A stretch of DNA of 9,534 bases from Pseudomonadota bacterium (GTDB taxonomy: Bacteria > Pseudomonadota > Alphaproteobacteria > Parvibaculales > Parvibaculaceae). The position numbers were made by a program, and so were the translations under genes. The stretch is from assembly GCA_021780275.1 (NCBI GenBank), contig JAJXZC010000051.1:1-9534 (forward strand), in the 5' to 3' direction. The notes beneath the pieces were generated by a model that was not told the DNA's origin, did not search any database, and saw nothing but the letters and a program-made list of their open reading frames with translations. Position 1 is the first letter of the stretch. Each line of letters begins with the position of its first letter. Positions 1-7,422 of this stretch are shown one piece after another.

Positions 1-447
1 TTTGAGATTGGCGAGCGTCTGCTTCAGCCCCTCGGACAGCGCGTCATAAGCGGCATACATGTTGGAGAAAAGCGTGTCGCCGCCTTCTTGCGGCAATTCG
101 CGCGCAACAAGAATCGAACCCATGGCAGGTGTCGGATCATAGGAATGATCGGTGTGCCAGCCGCCGCCGATATTGGTTTTCTGGTCCTTTTCCTTCCGCA
201 CCTCGGCAATCTCGGGATATTGCCCATTGGCAGGAAAGAATTTGTTGATGTCGATCTCGCCCCAGCGCTGCGCGAAGGCAATGTGCTCTTCTGGCGTCAG
301 CTTCTGATCGCGGAAGAAGATCACGCCATGGTCCACATAGGCCTGGCGCACGAGTTCCATCTCGCTATTGCTGAGATGTGCGAGATCGATGCCCAGCACT
401 TCCGCGCCGCATCCTGCCGTCAGCTTCCTCACAACCGGTGTCGCCAT
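1..447 (-). CDS. TauD/TfdA-family Fe(II)/2-oxoglutarate-dependent dioxygenase (C-terminus cut by window edge)
   Basis: I translated the minus strand from the ATG at 447 and read 149 open codons to the window edge, so the C-terminal half is missing. The product begins MATPVVRKLT, then shows the usual early signature of the family: GAEVLGIDL at 14-22 and GVIFFRDQKLTPEEH at 41-55. The iron-binding H-x-D is visible as H98-T-D100 in GGGWHTDHSYDPTP; the distal His and the 2-oxoglutarate-binding Arg would lie off the edge. These enzymes are cytosolic and couple oxidative decarboxylation of 2-oxoglutarate to hydroxylation of a small acid such as taurine, an alkyl sulfate ester or a phenoxyacid. The substrate cannot be told from this half. 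A strong ribosome site (GGAGGAGG) lies just upstream of the start. The gene is divergent from the Crp-family regulator at 544, an arrangement that often means local control. The family call is firm; taurine specificity is not claimed. Confidence 0.9.
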   Translation of the reverse strand, partial: MATPVVRKLTAGCGAEVLGIDLAHLSNSEMELVRQAYVDHGVIFFRDQKLTPEEHIAFAQRWGEIDINKFFPANGQYPEIAEVRKEKDQKTNIGGGWHTDHSYDPTPAMGSILVARELPQEGGDTLFSNMYAAYDALSEGLKQTLANLK

Positions 448-485
448 TGCTTCCTCCTCCCAGAAGGTCACCCTCATTGGACTTG

Positions 486-491
486 AGAATA
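486..491 (-). promoter_or_regulatory. Candidate -10 element for the dioxygenase gene
   Basis: Read on the minus strand this is TATTCT, four of six matches to TATAAT. It would put transcription start near 479, about 31 bases before the ATG at 447. No convincing -35 is present, as expected for an activator-dependent promoter. The centre of the palindrome at 511-528 falls about 40-41 bases upstream of that start. This is inference from spacing only. Confidence 0.35.
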
Positions 492-510
492 GGGCCGCGG
501 ACGAGCAGGA

Positions 511-528
511 TTGTTACTTAGGTGACAA
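511..528. promoter_or_regulatory. 18-bp palindrome, candidate Crp/Fnr-type operator
   Basis: The sequence TTGTTACTTAGGTGACAA is symmetric at 14 of 18 positions (TTGTnACnTAnGTnACAA). Length and shape fit a dimeric Crp/Fnr-family site, though the half-site TTGT(T/C)AC matches neither the Crp (TGTGA) nor the Fnr (TTGAT) consensus. It lies in the divergent region between the dioxygenase and the Crp-family gene, 15 bases before that gene's ATG, so it overlaps or abuts that gene's own promoter. Binding by the neighbouring regulator is inferred. Confidence 0.55.
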
Positions 529-543
529 TCTTGGAGAGGCCTG

Positions 544-1236
544 ATGCCCGGACCTTCCAGCCCGCAGGAGCGGATCGCCGCAGTCTTTGGGCGCAATGCC
601 TGGTTTTGCCGGCGCCCGGCGGAGCTTCGCCGCCAGTTGATCGAGCATGCCCAGATCTCAACCGTGGAGGCGGGCCGCTGGCTCTATGACAAGGGGGATG
701 AAGCGCACGGGCTCTACGGCGTATTGAGCGGATCGGTGACCTCCCTCGTCGCGCTCGACAATGGCGAGAACGTGCCGGTGAATATTTCCGGGCCGGGCGC
801 GATTTTCGGCTATGCCGCTCAGGTGCTCGGCGGCCATCGCGTCGCCACGGCCATCGCACGTGAAAAATCCGAAGTCATCTTCGTACCGCAACACGCGCTC
901 GCCGCCATTGCGCGCGAGCAGCCGTCGCTATGGCTTCATTTCGCCGAACTCGCGACCGAGCAGCTCACCTGGGCGATCAAGATCATCGCCGAGCGCGCAC
1001 GTCTCAGCCCCCGCGCCCGCCTCGCCGCGCGCCTGTACAACTATGCGACCACATGGGGCGATACCGACGGCACGGTCTCGCTGCCAATCCGGCAGGACGA
1101 ACTGGCGGAATTGTCCGGCCTCTCCCGCAAGACGGTCAACGGCATTTTGCGCGAGTTCGAGAAGAAGGGCTTCATCGCACTTGGCTATCGCGAGATCGAG
1201 GTGCTCGACCTGCGCGGATTGAAGCAAAGCATATAA
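544..1236 (+). CDS. Crp/Fnr-family transcriptional regulator
   Basis: This 230-residue protein has the family's normal length and order. An N-terminal cyclic-nucleotide-binding-type beta-barrel spans about 20-125 (GRWLYDKGDEAHGLYGVLSG at 44-63, GPGAIFGYAAQVLGGHRVATA at 83-103). A long dimerisation helix covers about 126-152. A C-terminal winged helix-turn-helix follows, with QDELAELSGLSRKTV at 184-198 and the wing at 206-222. The effector pocket departs from E. coli Crp: the position of the ribose-binding Glu is Tyr90, and the Arg-Ser pair is R99-V100, so cAMP binding is doubtful. Only one cysteine (C22) is present, which argues against an Fnr-type iron-sulfur cluster. In the recognition helix, Crp R-E-x-x-x-R becomes R195-K196-x-x-x-G200, implying a different DNA half-site. 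The ATG at 544 has GGAGAGG at 533-539. The gene probably controls the divergent dioxygenase and itself through the palindrome at 511-528. The effector is unknown. Confidence 0.92.
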   Translation: MPGPSSPQERIAAVFGRNAWFCRRPAELRRQLIEHAQISTVEAGRWLYDKGDEAHGLYGVLSGSVTSLVALDNGENVPVNISGPGAIFGYAAQVLGGHRVATAIAREKSEVIFVPQHALAAIAREQPSLWLHFAELATEQLTWAIKIIAERARLSPRARLAARLYNYATTWGDTDGTVSLPIRQDELAELSGLSRKTVNGILREFEKKGFIALGYREIEVLDLRGLKQSI

Positions 1237-1312
1237 TCAGTAGACAGATTAATAAAGGCGCGGTAGATTCAAGCCATAATTTGGCAAATGTTCCAGATAG
1301 ACCAGAAAGAAT

Positions 1313-1855
1313 ATGATCGCCTCAAAACACCTATGTGCTCTCGCCGGCATCGTATTCCTTTTTCTGCCAGCGACCGCATGGGCCGATTCTTGTATCGGCA
1401 CTCCCAAGGACGCCATCATGGAACTTCCGCCACCCCTCAACAAATGGGGGCGCATAATCTGTACGCCCTACGGGCATGTCATCGCCAGCCGCGAACGATG
1501 GATATGGACGCCACCGGGAACCTATTCGCCTGTCTTTATTCCCTCGCAGATGGTCCGCGACAGCCCCGAACGGGTGGGCAATGCATCCTATTTTTCAAAG
1601 ATAGATATGCGAAGAACATCAGGAGATGAGTATGAGGAAGCTTACAAAGCTTTTCACTCGGCTTTCGCCCCGGATAAAATCAAGCCGGATGGCTACAGAC
1701 TGGACCTGACTTCCGTCTCGAAGAGAAAACTTGCTTTCTTCTTCTTCGACTATGGAACCTCTGCTTGGGGCATATGGTGCACCACCAAATGTGATCCAAC
1801 ATCAGTGTTTATGCTGCTCGACATGGATCATCGGCCGGAGACACCACCCAAATAA
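1313..1855 (+). CDS. Small exported protein of unknown function, four cysteines
   Basis: I do not recognise the family of this 180-residue protein. A classical Sec signal peptide is clear: Lys at position 5, a hydrophobic core ALAGIVFLFLPAT at about 9-21, and an AWA cleavage site after residue 24. The predicted mature protein is about 156 residues, periplasmic or secreted. It has exactly four cysteines (27, 50, 156, 160), enough for two disulfides, and is rich in aromatic residues (WGRIICTPYGHV, ERWIWTPPGTYSP, AFFFFDYGTSAWGIW). No catalytic motif stands out. The DNA is A+T-richer than its neighbours: 1621-1680 is 27/60 G+C, against 47/60 for 4621-4680. This fits horizontal acquisition or a fast-evolving gene. 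The ribosome site is weak (AGAAAGA at 1304-1310). It follows the Crp-family gene by 76 bases and ends one base before the hairpin at 1856. Signal peptide and reading frame support a real gene. Confidence 0.7.
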   Translation: MIASKHLCALAGIVFLFLPATAWADSCIGTPKDAIMELPPPLNKWGRIICTPYGHVIASRERWIWTPPGTYSPVFIPSQMVRDSPERVGNASYFSKIDMRRTSGDEYEEAYKAFHSAFAPDKIKPDGYRLDLTSVSKRKLAFFFFDYGTSAWGIWCTTKCDPTSVFMLLDMDHRPETPPK

Positions 1856-1883
1856 AAGCCCGCGCCGTTTCCGGCGCGGGCTT
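1856..1883. terminator. Strong hairpin terminator between convergent genes
   Basis: A perfect 12-bp stem (AAGCCCGCGCCG / CGGCGCGGGCTT) closes a 4-base loop TTTC. It begins immediately after the stop codon of the exported-protein gene. On the plus strand the stem is followed by CATTCAT, a poor U-tract. On the minus strand it is followed by TTTTATTT, a good one. It therefore should stop minus-strand transcripts from the flavoprotein gene at 1994-2992 efficiently, and may act in both directions. Confidence 0.8.
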
Positions 1884-1896
1884 CATTCATCTCCCG

Positions 1897-1976
1897 GTCA
1901 CCCCGGCCTTGAGCCGGGGTCCACCTTAACGCTGCACACTCGGCAAAGATGGATGCCGGATCAAGTCCGGCATGAC
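1897..1976. repeat. Nested-palindrome dispersed repeat (REP/MITE-like)
   Basis: Two hairpins lie 32 bases apart. The first has arms ACCCCGGC (1900-1907) and GCCGGGGT (1913-1920) around CTTGA. The second has arms ATGCCGGA (1953-1960) and TCCGGCAT (1966-1973) around TCAAG. Both stems are perfect over 8 bp. The two loops are reverse complements, and the 26-base outer blocks 1897-1922 and 1951-1976 form a larger inverted repeat matching at 20 of 26 positions. All six mismatches are compensated within each small hairpin. I recognise this GTCACCCCGG...TCCGGCATGAC pattern as a recurrent intergenic repeat in Alphaproteobacteria, from memory and not from a search. It sits in the 3' region between convergent genes. 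Confidence 0.75.
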
Positions 1977-1993
1977 GGTTAAATTCCTTATCC

Positions 1994-4102
<2,109 letters not shown>

Positions 4103-4105
4103 TCA

Positions 4106-4139
4106 TCTGCGCACAGGCCTGTGTGGATTTGTGCGCAGA
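4106..4139. other. Hairpin with overlapping 12-bp palindrome downstream of lysR
   Basis: Perfect 10-bp arms TCTGCGCACA (4106-4115) and TGTGCGCAGA (4130-4139) enclose a 14-base loop. Overlapping this is the exact palindrome CACAGGCCTGTG (4112-4123), so the two structures exclude each other. No U-tract follows, so it is a weak intrinsic terminator at best. An operator for the flavoprotein gene starting at 4203, or a transcript-stabilising 3' hairpin, are alternatives. Confidence 0.5.
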
Positions 4140-4202
4140 CAAGACCCCGCCGCCGGACCATAGTTTCGTCAACGCTTCACAACACCCGGTCAGGAAACGC
4201 TC

Positions 4203-5210
4203 ATGGCTTTGACTAATAACCTCAAGAACCGGCTCGAACTGCCCGTTGTCGGTTCGCCGCTCTTCATCGTCTCGGGCCCCGAACTCGTCATCGAGCAGTG
4301 CAAGGCCGGCATCGTCGGCTCCTTCCCGGCGCTCAATGCGCGGCCCGCGCATGTGCTGGAAGAATGGATCAAGCGGATCAAGGACGAGCTCGCCGAATAT
4401 CAGGCGAAGCACCCCGAAAAGAAGGTCGCACCCTTCGCCGTCAACCAGATATGCCACTCGTCGAACGATCGCCTCTCCCATGACATCGAGGTCTGCACGA
4501 AGCTCGAAGTGCCGATCATCATCACGAGCCTTCGTCCGCCTGCGGAAGTTGTCGACGCGGCGCATTCCTATGGCGGCGTCGTCTTCCATGACGTCATCAA
4601 CGTGAAGCACGCGAAGAAGGCGGCGGAACAGGGCGTCGACGGCCTCATCCTCGTCTGCGCGGGCGCGGGCGGACACGCCGGCACGCATTCACCCTTCGCG
4701 CTGGTGCGCGAAGTGAAGCAGTGGTTCAAGGGCACTGTTCTGCTCTCCGGGTCGATCGCAGACGGCTACGGAATCGCGGGCGCGCTCGCCATGGGCGCCG
4801 ACCTCGCCTATATCGGCACGCGCTTCGTCGCCACGGCCGAAGCCAACGCCGAAGCCGCCTACAAGCAGGCGCTGATCGACTACGCCGCCGGGGATATCGT
4901 CTATTCGAACCTCTTCACCGGCGTTCACGGCAATTACCTTGCGCCGTCCATCGCCGCTGCCGGTCTCGATCCATACAATCTGCCCGAAGCCGACAAGTCG
5001 AAGATGAATTTCGGCTCCGGCGGCAACACCAAGGCCAAGGCCTGGAAGGATATCTGGGGTTCGGGTCAGGGCATCGGCCAGATCAAGGACGCGCCGCCCG
5101 TAGGTGAGCTCATCGCCCGCCTCAAGGCCGAATATCTTCAGGCTTGCCGCGAATTCGCCGAGCGCATGCCGCGCGAAGCACTCGCCGGTCTGCAGGCGGC
5201 TGCGGAGTAG
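4203..5210 (+). CDS. Nitronate monooxygenase-superfamily flavoprotein
   Basis: A 335-residue FMN-binding TIM-barrel protein of the 2-nitropropane dioxygenase superfamily, of a different subfamily from the gene at 1994-2992. It opens LKNRLELPVVGSPLFIVSGPELVIEQCKAGIVGSFP, with the substrate-side VNQICHSSNDR at about 80-90. The active-site loop is LVCAGAGGHAGTHSPFALV at 150-168, where His158 matches the conserved His of the family. The phosphate-binding region is LLSGSIADGYGIAGALAMGADLAYIGTRF at 180-208. The C-terminal third carries a glycine-rich stretch (NFGSGGNTKAKAWKDIWGSGQGIG, 269-292). The GGHAG block is closer to genuine nitronate monooxygenases than the CAGHPGEDD block of its neighbour, so oxidation of alkyl nitronates (such as propionate 3-nitronate) is possible but unproven. 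The ATG at 4203 has a modest AGGA ribosome site at 4192-4195. The gene is 100 bases downstream of lysR and ends at a clear terminator. Confidence 0.85.
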   Translation: MALTNNLKNRLELPVVGSPLFIVSGPELVIEQCKAGIVGSFPALNARPAHVLEEWIKRIKDELAEYQAKHPEKKVAPFAVNQICHSSNDRLSHDIEVCTKLEVPIIITSLRPPAEVVDAAHSYGGVVFHDVINVKHAKKAAEQGVDGLILVCAGAGGHAGTHSPFALVREVKQWFKGTVLLSGSIADGYGIAGALAMGADLAYIGTRFVATAEANAEAAYKQALIDYAAGDIVYSNLFTGVHGNYLAPSIAAAGLDPYNLPEADKSKMNFGSGGNTKAKAWKDIWGSGQGIGQIKDAPPVGELIARLKAEYLQACREFAERMPREALAGLQAAAE

Positions 5211-5230
5211 GCACTCTCCGCCAACGCATA

Positions 5231-5268
5231 TTGGCACCCCGGGTTCACCCCCGGGTGCCAACGTTTTT
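5231..5268 (+). terminator. Intrinsic terminator of the flavoprotein gene
   Basis: Arms TTGGCACCC (5231-5239) and GGGTGCCAA (5253-5261) form a 9-bp stem that can extend inward through a GGG/CCC pairing. It is followed by CG and five T residues (5264-5268). It begins 20 bases after the flavoprotein stop codon. The T-run touches the stop codon of the convergent small membrane-protein gene, so the same hairpin also bounds that gene, without a U-tract in the minus direction. Confidence 0.85.
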
Positions 5269-5381
5269 CAGTGCCCCAGCACAAACGCCGAGAGCATCCA
5301 CACAAGCGTCCCGGCGAAGGCGCCACCAAGCGACAGCACGATCCGCTGGGCCCGCGCCCTGATTTCTTCAGGCATGCACAT
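5268..5381 (-). CDS. Small single-pass membrane protein, 37 residues, coupled to the SDR gene
   Basis: On the minus strand the ATG of this frame overlaps the stop codon of the SDR gene in the sequence TGATG, and AAAGGAGG lies five bases upstream, an excellent ribosome site inside the end of the SDR gene. The frame encodes a short polar, basic N-terminus (MCMPEEIRARAQR) followed by a hydrophobic helix at about 14-36 (IVLSLGGAFAGTLVW...), with a G20-x3-G24 packing motif and a final His. This is the architecture of a one-pass small inner-membrane protein with cytoplasmic N-terminus by the positive-inside rule. A start at Met3 is possible but leaves poorer ribosome-site spacing. I recognise no family. 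Translational coupling suggests expression together with the SDR protein, perhaps as membrane anchor or partner; that is inference. Many annotation pipelines would drop it for size. Confidence 0.65.
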   Translation of the reverse strand: MCMPEEIRARAQRIVLSLGGAFAGTLVWMLSAFVLGH

Positions 5382-6388
5382 CACACCCTCCTTTCGGCGC
5401 CGATTGCGCCGGGCTTGAACAATGTCGTGTCGAGGCAACCGAGACCTTTGAGCGCGACGCGCAGCGCGACATCGGTCGGCGTATGCGGCTCCACGCCGAG
5501 AAAGGCGACGAGCTTTCCGTTGTCGAGACGGACCGGGCGTTTCCAGAGGTAACGCATCTCGATCATCTCGCGGAAGGTCTCGACGAAAGGCGAAGCGAGA
5601 TAGACGGCGAACCAGGGAAAGCGGCGGATCGGCGCATCGGGGACGCCCGCCGCCTTGCGCGTCGCATCGGCGATCTCGACGCCCTTCTCGAACCAATGGC
5701 CACCGAAGTGAAAGACATCGAAATCGGCGAGATCCTTTTCCCGCTCGACGAGACGGACCATCGACTCCGCCAGATCGGGCAGATAGGCCCAGGCATGGCC
5801 AACGTCGCGCTTGCCCGGATATGTGACTGACCGCAGGGGCTTTCCAATCTTCACCAGCCCCTGACCGAACCAGTTGTTGCCGCCATGCGGCCCGAAGAAA
5901 TCGCCCGCACGGACGATCAGCACCGGCACGCCTTCTTTCGAGGCCCGGCGCAGCCGCATCTCCATCGCGACGCGGATCGCACCCTTGCGCGTCTTCGGAT
6001 TCTGCGGCGAGGTCTCACTGAGGAGCGGAAAGGCATCCGGCCCGAAATTATAGACCGTGCCCGGAAAGACGAGGCGCGCACCTGCGGCCTTTGCAGCCGC
6101 GATCGAGCTTTCGAGCATGGGCAGCGCCGTGCCCTTCCAGTTCTTGTAGCCGGGTGGGTTCGCGGCATGAACGACCAGGCTGACCCCTTCCGACGCGGCG
6201 ATGACGTCCGAGGCATTCATCGCGTCGCCCTTCACCCATTCGAGGCTCCCAAGCCGCGCAAAGTCCCGCGCGGCCTTTTCCGGATTGCGATTGAGTGCCC
6301 GGACGTTCCAGCCGCGCGCCTTGAGCGCCAAGGCCATCTCGCTGCCGATTCCGCCTGTAGCGCCGATGATGAGAGCCGTGCGGGTCAT
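5381..6388 (-). CDS. Atypical extended SDR-fold NAD(P)-binding protein
   Basis: A 335-residue Rossmann-fold protein starting MTRTALIIGATGGIGSEMA. The dinucleotide motif G9-x-x-G12-x-x-G15 sits at the N-terminus and fits the extended or atypical SDR group (epimerase/dehydratase-like). Later landmarks are VVHAANPPGYKNW (72-84), FPGTVYNFGPDAFPLLSE (108-125) and VLIVRAGDFFGP (156-167). In ordinary extended SDRs a catalytic YxxxK follows the VYNFG-like strand; here the equivalent stretch is TRKGAIRVAMEMRL (133-146), with neither Tyr nor Lys in register, so classical oxidoreductase chemistry is doubtful. I recall related NAD-dependent epimerase/NmrA-like proteins with a similar TRKG block, so it may be a family trait. 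I chose the ATG at 6388 (GAGGA at 6395-6399); an upstream ATG adds 15 residues before the fold and runs into the operator region. The gene is divergent from the LysR gene at 6486. Substrate unknown. Confidence 0.88.
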   Translation of the reverse strand: MTRTALIIGATGGIGSEMALALKARGWNVRALNRNPEKAARDFARLGSLEWVKGDAMNASDVIAASEGVSLVVHAANPPGYKNWKGTALPMLESSIAAAKAAGARLVFPGTVYNFGPDAFPLLSETSPQNPKTRKGAIRVAMEMRLRRASKEGVPVLIVRAGDFFGPHGGNNWFGQGLVKIGKPLRSVTYPGKRDVGHAWAYLPDLAESMVRLVEREKDLADFDVFHFGGHWFEKGVEIADATRKAAGVPDAPIRRFPWFAVYLASPFVETFREMIEMRYLWKRPVRLDNGKLVAFLGVEPHTPTDVALRVALKGLGCLDTTLFKPGAIGAERRV

Positions 6389-6431
6389 GTTCCGTCCTCG
6401 TGAGTTCCTGTTGACCCCTGAAACATGATCC

Positions 6432-6451
6432 ATTCAAATACGAATATGAAT
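6432..6451. promoter_or_regulatory. 20-bp palindrome, candidate LysR operator
   Basis: ATTCAAATACGAATATGAAT is symmetric at 16 of 20 positions and strikingly A+T-rich for its surroundings. A T-N11-A LysR-box reading is present at 6434-6446. It lies centrally in the 97-base divergent region, 43 bases upstream of the SDR start and 34 bases upstream of the LysR start, abutting the predicted -35 of the LysR gene. Binding by the adjacent LysR protein, with autorepression and control of the SDR pair, is inferred from position. Confidence 0.6.
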
Positions 6452-6478
6452 TGCCTATTACCGGCGGATTGATATACG
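6451..6478 (+). promoter_or_regulatory. Candidate promoter for the second lysR gene
   Basis: TTGCCT (6451-6456), a 16-base spacer and TATACG (6473-6478) form the best -35/-10 pair in this intergenic region. Transcription would start about 6485-6486, at or beside the ATG at 6486. No ribosome site precedes that ATG (the preceding bases are ACGTTTTTGC), consistent with a leaderless mRNA. The -35 overlaps the edge of the palindrome, so an occupied operator should repress it. Confidence 0.45.
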
Positions 6479-6485
6479 TTTTTGC

Positions 6486-7382
6486 ATGACCAACACGCCG
6501 CCAGGCTGGGAGCTTTACCGCTCCTTTCTCGCCGTGGTCCGGGAGGGCAGCCTCTCCGGCGCCGCAAGGGCGCTCGCCATCACGCAGCCGACCGTCGGCC
6601 GCCATATCGACGCGCTGGAACAGTCACTGGGTATCGCCCTCTTCACACGCTCCCAGACGGGCCTTAACGCCACCGAAGGAGCGCTCGCGCTCGTCCCCCA
6701 TGCGGAGGCCATGGCCGCCGCCGCCGAGGCCCTGCAACGCGCAGCCTCCGGCGAGGCCGAAGAAGACCGAGGCACGGTCCGCATTACCGCCAGCGAGATC
6801 ATCGGCACCGAAGTTCTGCCGCCGATCCTCGCCGCCTTCCATGAGCAGCATCCGCGCATCGCAGTCGAGTTGTTGTTGTCGAACCGCACCGAGGACCTGC
6901 TGCGGCGCGATGCCGACATCGCCATCCGCATGGTCAGGCCCACACAGGCCGCCCTCGTGGCAAAGAAGATCGGCACCATCCATCTCGGGCTCCATGCCCA
7001 TCCGAGCTACATCGAAAAGCACGGGGCGCCCAGGAGCGTCGACGAGATCACCTCCCACCCGATCATCGGCTTCGACCGCGAGCCCTCGGTGCGCCGCCTG
7101 GAAGGCCTCGGCATGCCGATTTCCCGAGACCTCTTCGCCTTTCGCTGCGACAGCGACGTCGCGCAATATGCAGCCCAGCGGGCGGGTTTCGGCCTTGGCT
7201 TCTGCCAGATCGCGCTGGCCAAACGCGATGGGCTCGTCCCCATCCTTCCCGGCCTCATCGGCTTCCAGCTGGACGTCTGGGTCGCCATGCACGAAGACCT
7301 CAAGACCAGCCGCCGCATGCGGCTGATGTTCGACCATCTGGCCGAGCATCTCGCCGCCTATATCGCCTCCGAAAATCGCTGA
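6486..7382 (+). CDS. LysR-family transcriptional regulator (paralogue 2)
   Basis: A 298-residue protein of standard LysR layout. The winged helix-turn-helix lies at about 8-67 (WELYRSFLAVVREGSLSGAARALAITQPTVGRHIDALE within 8-45, then LFTRSQTGL). A linker helix runs to about 92, followed by the effector domain from RGTVRITASEIIG (95-107), with FHEQHPRIAVELL and DADIAIRMV. It resembles the LysR protein at 3188-4102 throughout, including the TVGRH recognition helix, the RGTVR linker end and FHEQ-P-I, so the two are likely paralogues with different ligands. Its most likely target is the divergent SDR/small-membrane-protein pair, through the palindrome at 6432-6451. It also precedes gcdH on the same strand by 84 bases, and LysR regulators of gcdH exist in other proteobacteria, so control of gcdH is a second possibility. 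The start is fixed by the conserved W-E-L-Y-R at residue 8; there is no ribosome site. Confidence 0.93.
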   Translation: MTNTPPGWELYRSFLAVVREGSLSGAARALAITQPTVGRHIDALEQSLGIALFTRSQTGLNATEGALALVPHAEAMAAAAEALQRAASGEAEEDRGTVRITASEIIGTEVLPPILAAFHEQHPRIAVELLLSNRTEDLLRRDADIAIRMVRPTQAALVAKKIGTIHLGLHAHPSYIEKHGAPRSVDEITSHPIIGFDREPSVRRLEGLGMPISRDLFAFRCDSDVAQYAAQRAGFGLGFCQIALAKRDGLVPILPGLIGFQLDVWVAMHEDLKTSRRMRLMFDHLAEHLAAYIASENR

Positions 7383-7393
7383 CGCCTTGCGCG

Positions 7394-7418
7394 GAAGGGG
7401 AGTCGCGCATCCCCCTTC
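7394..7418. other. Small hairpin after lysR, weak terminator candidate
   Basis: Arms GAAGGGG (7394-7400) and CCCCTTC (7412-7418) pair perfectly over 7 bp around an 11-base loop, starting 12 bases after the LysR stop codon. No U-tract follows, so termination would be inefficient without help. Some read-through from lysR into gcdH is therefore possible. Confidence 0.35.
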
Positions 7419-7422
7419 GCCC

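Noticed and set aside
88..486. 132-codon plus-strand frame at the left edge
   Set aside because: It is antisense to the dioxygenase, whose HTD motif, start and ribosome site are clear on the minus strand.
6434..6448. Reading the LysR gene at 6486 as a dedicated gcdH regulator (gcdR)
   Set aside because: The palindrome and divergent layout tie it more closely to the SDR pair. The gcdH gap has no comparable operator. Kept only as an alternative in the gene entry.
6624..7349. 241-codon open frame antisense to the second lysR gene
   Set aside because: Composition-driven shadow with no recognisable fold or ribosome site; the sense strand encodes a full LysR protein.
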